DNA from: Tanypteryx hageni | Lineage: Eukaryota; Arthropoda; Insecta; Odonata; Petaluridae | NCBI GenBank assembly: GCA_028673005.1 | Contig: CM054117.1 | Span: 52,635,870 to 52,699,869, forward strand | Direction: 5' to 3' | Length of the DNA stretch: 64,000 bases | Shown here: positions 10,320 to 21,810 of the stretch, in pieces | Position numbering within the stretch: the first letter of the stretch is position 1 | Layout: every line of letters starts with the position of its first letter | Notes under the pieces: model-generated | What the model saw: the letters and a program-made list of their open reading frames with translations, nothing else | Database searches by the model: none | What the model was told of the DNA's origin: nothing | Position numbers and translations under genes: made by a program

Positions 10320-13300
10320 GTGAGTGATGGCATGCCAAACACCTTAGTAGGCCTTCCCGTTCTCTGACTGAATTGGATTATCTTAACTCAAAAGTAAGAG
10401 AAACAGTTGTTCAATTTTATTGGCTGTCATTGTGACATTTCTTTATATGCAAGAGTTCTTCACACATAAGTTTCTATTATTGTGCTAAGGCAGAATCTAG
10501 CCAAGCTTATGTTAATTCCATTTATCTAATAGGATTTTATTTCAAATGACTTGTTTCTTCATAAAGATATAAAAGATTGCTTAGCTGAATGATTTTCTTG
10601 AAGGTGATATAATTTGCTTGGAATTTCGATATGAAAAATTAGTGATGGTTTCCATTTGTGTAAATATTTTGCTTATCAGTTCATTTAAAGCTATTCACTT
10701 ATAACATTTTAAATTGCTAGGATATTGTAGGCAATTTAAATGAGAGGTTCAAAATTAAACCATAATATGAAACGATATCCATTTTTGACAAATATGTCTG
10801 ATCAAAATTTATATTTGCGTACAAGAAACTATGATGCCTAGTAATTAATTTAGATTGATCGGTTACGTCTGTGTTATACTCGGTTAATATAGAGAAATAT
10901 CATTTTCCTATTTATTTTGGGTAACAGGAAAAAATTTTTGTTGAGTGAATAAACTGCAACCATTGGATAACTTGAGTGTTGAATTAAAGTTGTAGTTTTC
11001 TTAAATATCATTTGGGTGCTGTTAGGAGACACATTTGGGTGGATGGTGGTTTTTATGCGTAATTGAAAGAATTTTCTTTGAAATGTCTGGTTTTGGGTTA
11101 ATTCCCTATGATAAACACATGCTTGACCAGTAATAAATGCTCAAGGTTTGTAATGCAACATCAATGTGAAATAAAAGTCTTAAAACATGACCATTTTTGT
11201 CCTTTCTAAGTAGGAAAGGGAAATAAGATATGATAGAAAGTCCCCCTACCTATTTTGACGTGGAGCTTCATGGTCTTAAGGTCACTGACGGCACAGCTGA
11301 AGACAAACAATCTCTTAATGGGTGGATACATTTATGAATGTCAGAGAAAGAAAACATGAGACAGTTAAATGAGAGACCAATATGCGCTTACCTTGACACT
11401 TATGAGTCGATTGAAGAAATTAAACTGACAGAAGGAGAATTGTCTCTGGAGGTAAGTATTTTAAAGATTTCACTTCTTAACTGGAGTTGTGCATATTTTC
11501 GAAGATAACGTATTATATTAATTGTATATTGCACCGCTTGCCGAAAACATTGATTCATAAGATACTAAGATGAATTATGTTGATCTCGGAGTATTACTGC
11601 CATACAGGATAATTTTATAATATCACCAAAACCAAAATGTCTAGTTTTTAAGATGTTCAAGATGTAATAAAATACCAAATAGGAATATAGAATTGATGAA
11701 AGAAAAGGTATGAGTTGCAATAAATTGTTTCTTATAAAATTAAAATGAACATTGTAATGGAAAAGAAAATTTAACATGGGAATTTGGATAGTTTTATGTG
11801 GTAAATGAAATGGCAGTTTTTCTTGGCAGCTTCTTTATATCTTTGAGAGGTTGACTATAAATCCTATACGCAATAATTACTTAATCTTGACATGAATGAG
11901 AATTGATGTAACCATTCTTTTGATTTCTTATATCCTAATCCATATTCTAAACTACCAATGCTTAGTTCAGCTTAGGAAAATTACAAAAAAATATCTTTTT
12001 GAATAATATCATGCTGGGGAAGTTATGACAAGCTAATGTAGTTATTCTCCTGAGTCTAGGAGTAGTAGTATATTGGTGATGTGATGTATGGTCAGGACAT
12101 GCCCCATGACTTGGTGGCTGTGGAGGCATAGTAGAAACCCTGAAAAATTCTAATCTAATGCTTTCTTGAAGTATTTTAATATTATGGTAGTAAAAAATTT
12201 TGTTTATTATTATGACTACCATTACAGTCTTATAAGTGTGACTTAATTGTAACATTGGATAATAATTATATTTGAGATGATTTGGCTTCAAGAAATGTTG
12301 AACTACGGAATTGTAACAGTAGCAGGTTAAAGTTAAATGATTTTATCATTTACTTTGTTCTACAAGGAGTGTGTATGACTATTGAGAATCAATACTTATT
12401 GGTTAGTGTAAGTGGGAATTTGAATGCTTTTTGACAACTTATTAAAAAAATATTTCCCTCCATTTCTTTCTGACATACACTAATACTTATGTATGGAGGC
12501 AGTCATTGCTTCTGAGAATACTTAAGTGAGATGGGATGTGTTCATGGTCTATTACCGTAAGTTTTATTATTGTGTGTAGGAAGATTTACATTCTATCATG
12601 GGAAAGGTACCAAGACAACTATGCTCATCTTTACGTTGCTGTTGCTAGTTGAAGTTTTCCACAAATATATGCTGTGACTTAAAGATGTAGCAGACAAATC
12701 CAAGAAAACAAGAGTGAATCCATGTATCAGATTGATGACAAAAACATTCCTATGGTGCATCTGGCAGATTGGTACTATATAATGGCTTGATTTAAAAAAT
12801 TCAGTCACTATGGTCTATGTATTAAATCAGGGAACCTTATCCTTTTCATGTGACAAGAACTAATGTTCTAGAATATCAAGCGAGCACTGCTAAACTGGCA
12901 AAAAAAGTAATGCTCATAAATAAGATCAAACCATTGTCCAAATTATTATTAATGTTCCTTAATGTGCATGGAAAGAAAAAAGTGAACAAATTAAATTTCA
13001 GGTGCCAGGAAAGGTGATTTAAAGCATCATACAAAAGTATAATGGTGCTGGTGAACACAAGGTTAGGAACTCTTGCCCTTAAGGGATTCATGGGTGCCTA
13101 AGACCTGTCAAAATTGAATTTTGCATTATTTTTTTGATGAAGTAGTCTTTTAATACTCGAAATAAGAAGAATGTTAAGATAGAGATATTGAAACTTGTCC
13201 CAGTTTCCTGCCATTGTGCAAGCTTCATGTTGGCTGGATGTCAATAAGTTGCTTAATTCAGTGTTGTATACACATGTTTTTAAGAGATAGTATTATGAAT

Positions 13301-13604
13301 CTTAGAAGTCTCATAATCACAGAAAAAAATAACTAGTTTACACAAAAGATTTTATTAAAAACATCCAGTTGTGTTATAATGGTTAAAAGGGCCAATTGAC
13401 TGACAAACTTATTGCTAAAACATAGGTTCATTGTTTTGCAAATGATCTCATCTATTTCGCTTTTTCTTCTAAGCCTCTCTAAGCTGGGGCAAACTCCCAT
13501 TGTAGGTAACAATACAAATTTTCCAACCTTTTTCTTAAAGCTGCTGTCTACTCTGCAGTTACTTTTGGTACTTTGGTCTTCAGTGGAGGGGTGGGGTATG
13601 TGAA
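10320..13604. other. No clear gene; contains a weak candidate exon at 11338-11451
   Basis: AT-rich, CpG-poor sequence. At 11338-11451 a 38-codon open stretch ends exactly at a GTAAGT donor and retains several CpGs. It reads EKENMRQLNER, then AYLDTYESIEE, which faintly recalls the start of the intermediate-filament rod (EKE..xLNxRLAxYIDxVRxLE). The match stops after about 25 residues and there is no convincing acceptor, so it may be chance or a degraded pseudogene. Confidence 0.25.
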
Positions 13605-13725
13605 CTTACAAGGAGAGGCTATGGCCTTTGGTTCATGGATCTTGATGAAACATGACCAGGTGATTCCACATCGAAAATAAGGAGACCTGCCTTACGGTTT
13701 TTTGAGTGGGCTATCGGGTTCAAGA
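13605..13725 (+). repeat. Left arm of a diverged inverted repeat (pairs with 14643-14745)
   Basis: This segment and the reverse complement of 14643-14745 share AAGGAGAGGCTATGGCCTT, a GGTTC block, CGAAAAyAAGGA and a GGGTTCAA block, with gaps between. The arms enclose about 0.9 kb that contains a poly(T) run and a tRNA-like SINE head. It may be an old TIR or fold-back element, or two opposed copies of one repeat. Confidence 0.5.
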
Positions 13726-13857
13726 ACTTGAGTCAAAAATATGCAAAAAAATATTGTACATAACTTAATAGACTTCATTGCTGAATTATTGATAAGCATG
13801 GGTTTGGCTTATGTGCATGGCTCCTACAGCATAGGCCTGGATTCTACTCGGTTTTCG

Positions 13858-13884
13858 TTTTTTTTTTTTTTTTTTTTTTTTTTT
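13858..13884 (-). repeat. Poly(T) run of 27, possible poly(A) tail of a minus-strand retroelement
   Basis: Uninterrupted T run. On the minus strand it would be a 3' poly(A) tail, with the element body at higher coordinates. The tRNA-like head at 14528-14592 has the same orientation but is about 650 bp away, so the link is uncertain. Confidence 0.45.
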
Positions 13885-14527
13885 CAAATTATCCAAGCAC
13901 TATTTGAAAAGTAATATTGTCCAGTAAATGGATTTTTATTTGGTGATAATGAATGCTGAAACATAATAATGTGAATTTAAAATATGGCAGTCAATGGTTC
14001 ATAGCAGGAAGGTACCTTAAATATATGTCTGCTTAAAAAGTTCTTAGTTTAACACCTATTTCTGCCAAATAAAAATTATAGAGCATCATATGGTCTTATG
14101 AAAGTTTTTTTACTTGTTCACTTAATAGTGCCAAATTTTCCTTTAGGTTTTTACTAAACACATTTGGCAGTATTTTTTCCTGAAGCTGCAATTGAATATT
14201 GTACTGTGTAGGAGTGTTTCTTTATTGGTGTCGCCAGTTTTTTTCACCAGTGTGAGTTAACATGCAAAATATTCATTATTTTTGCTTCCGATCACTATCT
14301 GCCAAGGCAAGACTAATGTGGTCAATAATATATAGTTAATATAACAAAGTTAATAAAATAATTATAGATGACCATACTTGCATTTTTCTTGCTACGAACC
14401 ATTGTTTCAACAATCAATTCTCATTATTATATGTTTGTGTCATTATCTCCAAATAAAAATTATACAGCATCTATTTACCAGAGAATATTGCTTTCAAGAT
14501 AGCAATTGGATAATTGGGAAAAAAACA

Positions 14528-14592
14528 TTTGCATTCGAACCCAGGCCTACACTGTAGGACCTAGGCACTTTATCTGCTTAGCCATTCCTGGG
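14528..14592 (-). mobile_element. tRNA-derived SINE head (pol III A and B boxes)
   Basis: The reverse complement reads like a tRNA: an A-box-like TGGCTAAGCAG followed about 35 nt later by a B-box-like GGGTTCGAATGC. It does not form a proper tRNA gene with an acceptor stem, so it is best read as the 5' head of a SINE on the minus strand. Confidence 0.6.
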
Positions 14593-14642
14593 CTTATAAA
14601 CAATTCAACTATGAAGCCTGTTAAGTTACAAAATCAAAATTT

Positions 14643-14745
14643 TCGATGCTGATTTTTTGAACCCAAGGATCCAGTCACGAAACACCGAGACATGGGTTTC
14701 CTTGTTTTCGAAGTAGAACCTGAAGGCCATAGCCTCTCCTTGGTG
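14643..14745 (-). repeat. Right arm of the diverged inverted repeat
   Basis: Reverse-complement partner of 13605-13725. The best-conserved block is GGAGAGGCTATGGCCTT, with shorter shared blocks further in. Confidence 0.5.
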
Positions 14746-15136
14746 TTGCTTGTAGAGGGGTTAACATTGGCCAAATGGAAAAAAGTTTTCATTAGGGGAT
14801 ATGCGATTATAAGTGACACTTTGATTTGAATAATACACCACCTTTATGAACATGCTTGTGGTTGGTGAATTTGGACTTCGCGGCAAAATATTTTATGACC
14901 ATTACTTTGTTTCACGCATATTACTTGCATTTTGTGTCGCGTTTACGGTGCCAACCAGTGTGAACTCGCTCTACTTTTTTGTTTTAAAGTTCATTTTAAA
15001 CTTGAGCACTCTAGAAAAGGACATTATATTTATAATGCTCGTTATTAGCAGTTTTCAAAGTAGACAAATTGATACCATCACCTTAATTCTTCTGTTGCTC
15101 AGTTTAAAACTAACTATCACTATTTTCAATAACTAG

Positions 15137-15158
15137 AATTTGCTGGCGGCAGGGTAAT
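15137..15158 (+). mobile_element. SINE 5' fragment (A-box side), interrupted by the next element
   Basis: TGGCGGCAGGGTAAT resembles a tRNA A-box region. It continues across the 957-bp insertion with GTCCTCGCC at 16119. Removing the insertion and one copy of the AAT duplication restores a continuous tRNA-like head with its B box at 16145-16156. Confidence 0.6.
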
Positions 15159-16115
15159 GGGTCAAGTGAATAAAAACTAAGCAAATGCTTAAAGCATAAG
15201 CATTTGCTAAAAGCATAAGCAGATGCTAAAAGCATTTGCTTCATATTGAGTGAATAAAAGTTTGATTTTCCTTATAAGCATTTGCTACTCAGTTTTAAGC
15301 AAATGCTTAAATTTTACGGAAGAAAGCTCTTTGCAACTCTTCCTTCACTTGTTTTTGTTTACATTTAAAGTTTTACATAGTTGAATTTCAAACTAAAAAC
15401 AAATATATTGGGTAATATTTTTTAAAAAGTTAATTAATAATTTTTTAAAACTATTTCTTTTATAACTGAATTCGATAATATCACAAATCATGGGTGTATT
15501 TTTATTCAATTAGTTATAGTAATTTTATCCAGTCATTTGCCTTTATAGTGATTTTGGACGCCACAAATATTTCTATCTTACATCACTTAAGTACCTTAAA
15601 AATATTTCTATCTTCTGTTTGGAAGACAGTACCCCGCCACGTCTCTCTTGATATTCTACGAGTAACAGATTTGAAATATAGGTACTTAACATTTTCTTCA
15701 GAGAAACGATATAAATTTTTATAACCGTTGGTTGTTGAAACTTTTCTCGTATTTTTTAACCTTTCGTGTCACCATAAATTACCATATTTATATTTAGGAT
15801 CAATTATCATGAAAATAGAGTACCTGGAAATATTTTAGCAAACCCTTGACCTCACTTAAAAAAGTTTGAGCATATGCTTAAAGTATTAAGCAAAAGCTCG
15901 GTTTTATTCACACAATTTTAAGCAAATGCTTAAGAAAATTCCTAAAAATAAGCAAATGCTTATTCTTTCTAGCCAAAGCAAATGCTATTTTTTTTATTCA
16001 CCCCAAATTAAGCATTTACTTAAAAAGTGAGGGAAATCTTAAGCATAAGCATTTGCTTAAAAAGTGAGGGAAATCTTAAGCATAAGCATTTGCTTATTTT
16101 TTATTCACTCGACCC
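15159..16115. mobile_element. 957-bp TIR DNA element packed with AGCAAATGCTTA-type palindromes, AAT duplication
   Basis: The ends are inverted repeats: left GGGTCAAGTGAATAAAA and right (reverse-complemented) GGGTCGAGTGAATAAAA, about 31 of the first 33 bases identical. AAT flanks both sides (15156-15158 and 16116-16118). Many copies of AGCAAATGCTTA or GCATAAGCATTTGC occupy the first 150 and last 250 bp, and GTGAATAAAA is repeated internally at 15248, 15903 and 16004 in both orientations, so the termini look built from duplicated TIR modules. A tandem duplication of about 37 bp lies at 16022-16095. A 3-bp duplication fits PIF/Harbinger best, but no transposase is present; the small open frame at 15494-15724 is unrecognised. 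It is inserted in a SINE. Confidence 0.8.
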
Positions 16116-16280
16116 AATGTCCTCGCCTGCCAATCCGAAGGTCGCAGGTTCGAATCCCGCCTGGCTGGGTTTTTCTCCACCTAGGGCATGGATGTATGTG
16201 TTCGTCTATTGATATTGTTAACATATTCCACCGTAAAATGGCTACAAAAGCTGTATGTGGAATTATTGAAAAAATAAATT
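16116..16280 (+). mobile_element. tRNA-derived SINE, B-box side and body
   Basis: Contains a perfect B box (GGTTCGAATCCC, near 16147) followed by GGGTTTTTCTCCACCTAGGG and ATGGATGTATGTGTTCG, a body type common in arthropod SINEs. The 5' part lies at 15137-15158, on the other side of the TIR element. The end is approximate, at an A-rich stretch. Confidence 0.7.
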
Positions 16281-16436
16281 AGAAATTATTGGCTAATGGA
16301 AAAGCATCCTGCTCGTTAATTTTTCACAACTTTTACAAGTGTGGCATTGAAAATATTCATTCTTTGCGTAAGAGGTTGAAGGTTTTTGACCAAAATATTT
16401 AATGCTATTATCTTTGTATTTTGAATGTTGTTTTGC

Positions 16437-16490
16437 TAGACCCCTGCCACACCCTTGCGGTGGCTTGCAGGGTAAAGTGTAGATGCAGAT
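16437..16490 (+). mobile_element. 3' terminal fragment of a CR1-like LINE
   Basis: GTGGCTTGCAGGGTAAAGTG followed by TAGATGCAGAT matches the 3' end of the CR1-like element that finishes near 33585 (GACTTGCAGGGTATCGTG, TAGATGTAGATG). Only the tail is present, as in a 5'-truncated LINE insertion. Confidence 0.6.
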
Positions 16491-18747
16491 TTTCATTGTT
16501 GATTTTTAATGTAAATCTAAGAAATGCTATCATTTGTGAGGTAAGATTTTCTGCTGCGTATTTTGAACGTGATTACTAAAAGAAATGTTATGACTTTATT
16601 ACGCTAGGTTTTGATTTTATTTTATATATTTATAACAATTAGTAAAAGAAATGGAACCACTTTTTAATGCTAGTGGTTTGTGGCTTGGAAATGTTTGTTG
16701 CAGAATCCAGGAAAATATTCGTGCATCATGTAGTCAACATTCCATTTTAGTAGTCAAGTTAAATTAAACCATTTCCTTAGAATGAACAAACAAAGATTGA
16801 AAATCACATGCGGAATTGTTGTGTAGATAAACTGTACAAGTGTGGAAAGAAGAGTAATCGCTTTGTTATGCTGGGTTTTCATTTTCTATTATGCGTTTTG
16901 AAGCTAATGAAAAGTATTTTTTCACTTTATAATGCTAGGTTTTTCATTTGCGGTTACGTTTTCTGTTAAACTGCATTATTTATGATAAAAAAGTGAATTT
17001 TTTAGTTTGTCTGGGAATTTGTCTCTTGTAATGACATAGTGTCTTATGGGAAAATAGGACTTGAACTTCATGAATTTGCATTTCGCGTCAGTTTTCTGGA
17101 ACTAATTATTCGCCAAGTTCAAAAAGGTGGTGTATAGATTAGCTGCCATTGAAATAGCACCAAAACTAGAAGAGAGATTACATTTTTTGTTGAATGGATA
17201 GTTTAATGATGTTTAATTTGATCATAAGTTACCTACAAATAATAATTAGGCATAATAAATGTCATGAAAAAGTTGTGCATGTAATGTATGCCCAAAAGAA
17301 TGTCAATTATTCAGAACTTTGTGAGAGCACTACAATGAAACCATGCTAAATGAAGTGCACTATAATCAGGGATACCTGTATTTATCATTTATATAATCAT
17401 TAACTTTTCAAGAGGCATAAGATTGCCCCTATTATATCAGTAGAAGCCAATATATGATGTATCTTTAAAAAGAGATAAATTAGTGTGTAATTCATAAAAT
17501 CTGTCTCTTTCGACTCCACTTAATGTTTTCTATGTTGAATTAGCTATCATCTTCACATTTCTGTTTTGCTTGCTTCCACCTTCGCACATTTGCCTCCGTC
17601 ACATTATATTGCCTCCCAGCTTCCCAATTGAGTTTCTTCAGCATAGTGGAACACCATTACCCTAAAATTTCTACCAAAACTTCATCTTTTACCTTGTGTT
17701 ACATTCCTTTTCACAGAGGTGCCTTTTGTCTCCACACAATCTGGCATTTCACTCTTAAGATTTGGAGTAACTTATTCTAAGCTGCTAAAAATAGTTAGTC
17801 CTCACTTCACATTAACATTGGTGAAGTTTGTACCAATTGCATGCTCTCATAGAGGTTACTCTTCAAACTGTCAGGGTACGTCTGCTGCTAGTGCACCAAT
17901 CTAACAGTAACAAATTGTAAAAAGGTTGGTTAACACTCCACTTCCACTAGTACCTGTGAGACGGGAAGCCACTTGTTTGCAAACTTCAAGAATATGAATA
18001 AATGTATTATATTAATAAATTAAATGTAATGTATTGTGTATGTATAAATGTTTTCGTGGGCATAGAATCAGTGTCAGGATGTTCCGTGAGGTGGTTAAAA
18101 TTTTGTACTCAAATCTGTAATTTTTGGGAAAAAAAACCATCTTCCTTTCGGGCTTATATGGTATGTGCATTACTTCTGATTTAAACTAATCCGGCTTGCC
18201 AAAGGATTTGCAACCTGCGATGCGGTCTGACATGTAGTCAAAGTTGCTCTCTGTCCTAGAGCAGTTAGAAATTATTGATTGTAAGTTAAAGGATTTTTTA
18301 ATCATCAATGAGATTTGTCTTTCAAAACAATCTTTGCCCAACTAATTTGTATGTAATTTGTAACTTCTGATGTTGATTTGTTCTCTCAACCCCACCTTTC
18401 CTAACTCACTCCCTCCAACATCTATGCCAGTCTACCTTTGAAGCTTAAAAATAGTCCTGTAAAATGTTGGGGTTGCCTTACACAAAGCATATACAATGTG
18501 AGCCATAAACTCGTGTATTTTTCATTGTAGATGACTGCCATTTTTGATCAACTGTTTACCATTGATTTGGTAGACAATTTAGGTTTGTAAAATGATAATT
18601 TAAAACAACAAATAAGTAAGAATTAAAAATTTTTGTTTTAACACGAAATAATTTTTCAAAATATAACTAGACATCTATAGAAAATTACAAAAATGGTCAA
18701 AGGAAATTTTAAAAACATTCAAGAATTGTCTTATTCTACATTGCAGT
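16491..18747. other. No gene recognised; AT-rich, CpG-poor
   Basis: No splice-bounded coding exon or clear repeat end was seen on either strand. Reading frames at 17719-17904 and 18002-18184 have no recognisable domain and no coding composition. Confidence 0.4.
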
Positions 18748-18845
18748 TTAAAAATCATGAAATCCCTCTCCTTCTGCATCAGACTCGTAGAAATGATCAA
18801 ATTCGTCCTCGGGAACAGATGTTACGATATTGAGCTCATTGTGAT
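18748..18845 (-). CDS. Candidate terminal exon with an acidic C-terminus
   Basis: On the minus strand a good acceptor (pyrimidine-rich, ending TTTATTGCAG) is followed by 98 nt open to a TAA at 18748-18750. The peptide is (x)HNELNIVTSVPEDEFDHF followed by YESDAEGEGFHDF. The two first bases complete a split codon, so the preceding exon would end one base into a codon. The stretch keeps four CpGs in a strongly CpG-poor region and its composition is protein-like, unlike the T-rich chance frames around it. The acidic Asp/Glu/Phe tail resembles C-termini of several regulatory and transposase-derived proteins, but I cannot name a family. No earlier exon could be fixed with confidence; an AG/GT-bounded open stretch at about 20892-20990 on the same strand is only a weak candidate. 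Confidence 0.5.
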
Positions 18846-21092
18846 CTGCAATAAATGAAGATCAGATATAGATATCAAGTAGACAATTCGGCATCTTCCA
18901 ATATAAAATTAATAGGAAGGTTAGCAGTTATTATTTTGTTATGACCACTTGACTGATTATAAGATTTATCGAGTGAAAAAGTGACTCGACTTAAATAGTG
19001 AACACACACAGAAAATGAATTTTTTAGCCAAAAAATCATGGTCAACACCGGGATGGAAGTCTTCGAGACTGGTATATATGGTAATTGTTTGTCCTGCTTT
19101 CTTGTCAGCCCTCTCCCTTGCTTCCTTCCTATTTATTGAACTGTTGTCATGATTGTAGCAAAACTGGTTGTGCTTTAAATATCTTCTTGTGGAAGTTGGT
19201 TATTTTTTCTGTGATAATAATGGAGCCTAATTTCATCAATGAGCTGTAGAAGACTATTTTATATTATAGTATACTTGGTTGGTTTCAAGGTGTTTCTTCA
19301 TACATAAATAATGCATTAGGTAATTCATCAGTTTTGGCTTAGCACCTGTATGTAATGGATTCTACGAGTTTCTTTTATTAATTAATCTGTATTAAACACT
19401 TGAGACCTTGAAAACCCTTCATTGGTCGATTAAATGAATATCCACTTGGTTCAAAATAAAGAAATTTGGGTATGTTTTGTTTGGATTAAATATTGTGTAG
19501 TGATCTTTATGCTTAGCATATTAGCTGTTTGAGCCTGTGATACATTTATGGTGCATATAAAGAGGTAAGGTTTACAATTTTAATTTTATTAAAAGAACTT
19601 CTAATCTTGAGTTTTGTCCAAGAAACATAAAGGTGATATTCAGTATGGACAAAGGATTAACCTTAATCATTTTTATTTTTGACCTTTGAAACAACTCTTG
19701 CAAGCAACACGTTTAAAGTTTCGATTTATTTCCTTGGTTTCATAATGAATAAGATAGTTGGCATGTTGTTATAACGAGTAAAATGGGCACAATTTGTATA
19801 ATTGGCTTGCATCTTGGAAGTTTTTAGGCTATAGAATTTCATAATTTTGTGCTTATCTATATTGAAATACTTCAAATCTTACAACTTCATTAGTTGGGAA
19901 TCTGAAGTAATGTTTTATTAGTGAAGTTTTCCATTTTTCTGTTGATGAAAGATGTGCCCTATTTATTATCTTGGTTCATTTAGGTTCAAATGTTAAATGA
20001 AAATATTTTGACTTTTTCACATTGCAAACATTACTTGGAAAAATTAAATTTTAATGATGTTGCTTGGTTAAATAAAATTTGTAAGTTGGTATATTTCCTT
20101 CTGATAATTACTAAAGTTGATTTTATCATAGATTGTAAGAAAATTTGCATGGAAAATGAAATTACATTGCAGAAAATGACAATTGTACCACCTGATTGAG
20201 AATACAATGCAACATCAAAATCCCAGGATTGGGAATGTGGTACCTATATAAATCCGGAAAGTTGGCAACAGGTGCTTATTCTCCTTCAATAATTTTGCAA
20301 AAGTCATTGGCAAAAATGCTCAAATTTTTTATAATATTAAAACTTAACAAAATGAAATGGATTGTGTATGGAAAACATTCCTTTAATTATGAATCAAATT
20401 AACAATGATCAAGGGTTATTTATAAAAAGTATTAATTCCTATCCTGTCTTAGAATGTAAGTACCTTAGTCATAGTTCCTGGCTTATGCTTTGGAGTCTTA
20501 TTTATTGCATTTTTAAAATAGAGTACTTTCAACACTTGATTATTTAAGCAATCATAGTGACATAATGTACAGTTATTGAGTTTACATATAGAGCTTCAGT
20601 GGCAGCCACCAAAAGAGATGTTCCAATCGCTCCCTCATTGACTCAACAATATGTACATCTTTTAAAAGGTTTTTCAGTGACAATTAAAATTAGATTCATT
20701 TCAAAATAACATTTCTGAAATGAAACAAATTGAGACTTTTTTCCGCCTCTAAATTTAAATATATCATTAGTCGAGGGGCATTTTTCAAATTAATTTGGAT
20801 TCAATGAATAGATAGTTTATTTTTTCTATTTTTTTAACATTTGATTATGATGCTTTATAATCTATAGGAACCAAAACTAAAAAAATATATATAACTTACA
20901 GACATACTCCAATACTGAATCAGAAGGGAATAGTAACCTTAATAATATAGTATTACTTAGTACTTCCAAAGTATATGGTTCACTATGACCAGATATACTG
21001 TATATAACCAAACAATACTTTTCAACGTACCAATTTGTAGATACACCTTTACTTTTGTAACCTTGATCTACAGGCTTCTCTCTACTAGGCTA
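18846..21092. other. No gene recognised; probable intron upstream of the minus-strand exon
   Basis: AT-rich and CpG-poor, with no recognisable domain. If the exon at 18748-18845 is real, this is intron sequence of a minus-strand gene. Confidence 0.35.
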
Positions 21093-21253
21093 TGGTGACC
21101 ATACATCCCATTTTTAATGGTGTCCCGATAAAGTTAAAACAGGACACCAATGGTCCTGTTTTTCTGAGTGTGCCATTTAATATACAAAGTTACACGAAAA
21201 ATTAATCCTACACCTACCATGTAAAATTATAGACGAAGACAAACTGATCACCC
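21093..21253. mobile_element. Short TIR element (about 161 bp), possible relative of the 3944-4763 element
   Basis: Left end TGGTGACCATAC, right end (reverse-complemented) GGGTGATCAGTT, both next to TA (21091-21092 and 21254-21255). The interior has a self-complementary block around GGTGTCC and GGACACC. The ends match at about 9 of 12 bases, so support is moderate. Confidence 0.45.
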
Positions 21254-21810
21254 TATTGTATAACAAAGTATGTAATGATAAAAATATTACATCAATGAAT
21301 CTGAAAAGTGAAAATTTTCCCCAAAATTTCATATTGTATTTTATTTCTTTAGAAGTCTAGAAAAACTCGGAACCGAAGAAATTATACCGAGCCCGGATAC
21401 AGATCCCTCCACTCGGAATCTCCAGGTCAAAATGACACTTGGCAACCCTACTTGCATCCGTAGTTGGTAATAATTGAATGTCTGGAATTTGACCAAGTAA
21501 ATTTAATTCTTTTAACTCCACACACCTAAATCTTTTTTTAATGTGCCACTTTTTTCCTGCCACAGAATTGTTCCAATTCTTTTAAATGATGTATTGATTG
21601 AAATAAACCAAACTTCCATTTTAAAAAATCCTGCAGAAGTTTTGTCCCGTTTTGTGTAGACTGCCAAATAAAAACTGCAGATTAGTAGTGTAATAATTAT
21701 ACTTTTGTTTTAAATGTAGAGGTGCCTAAAGCTTGTTTGCATAATCACAATTGAAATTAAAAGGCAAATTTTGACTTTGTGGAAATTTATATTGGGCCGG
21801 CGTTGCTTAA

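Noticed and set aside
16116..16190. True tRNA gene because of the perfect B box
   Set aside because: No acceptor-stem pairing, A box split by a transposon, and a SINE body follows.
20892..20990. Minus-strand AG/GT-bounded open stretch upstream of the acidic-tail exon
   Set aside because: Leu/Ser-rich in AT-rich DNA. No link to 18748-18845 beyond strand, and the splice sites could be chance.
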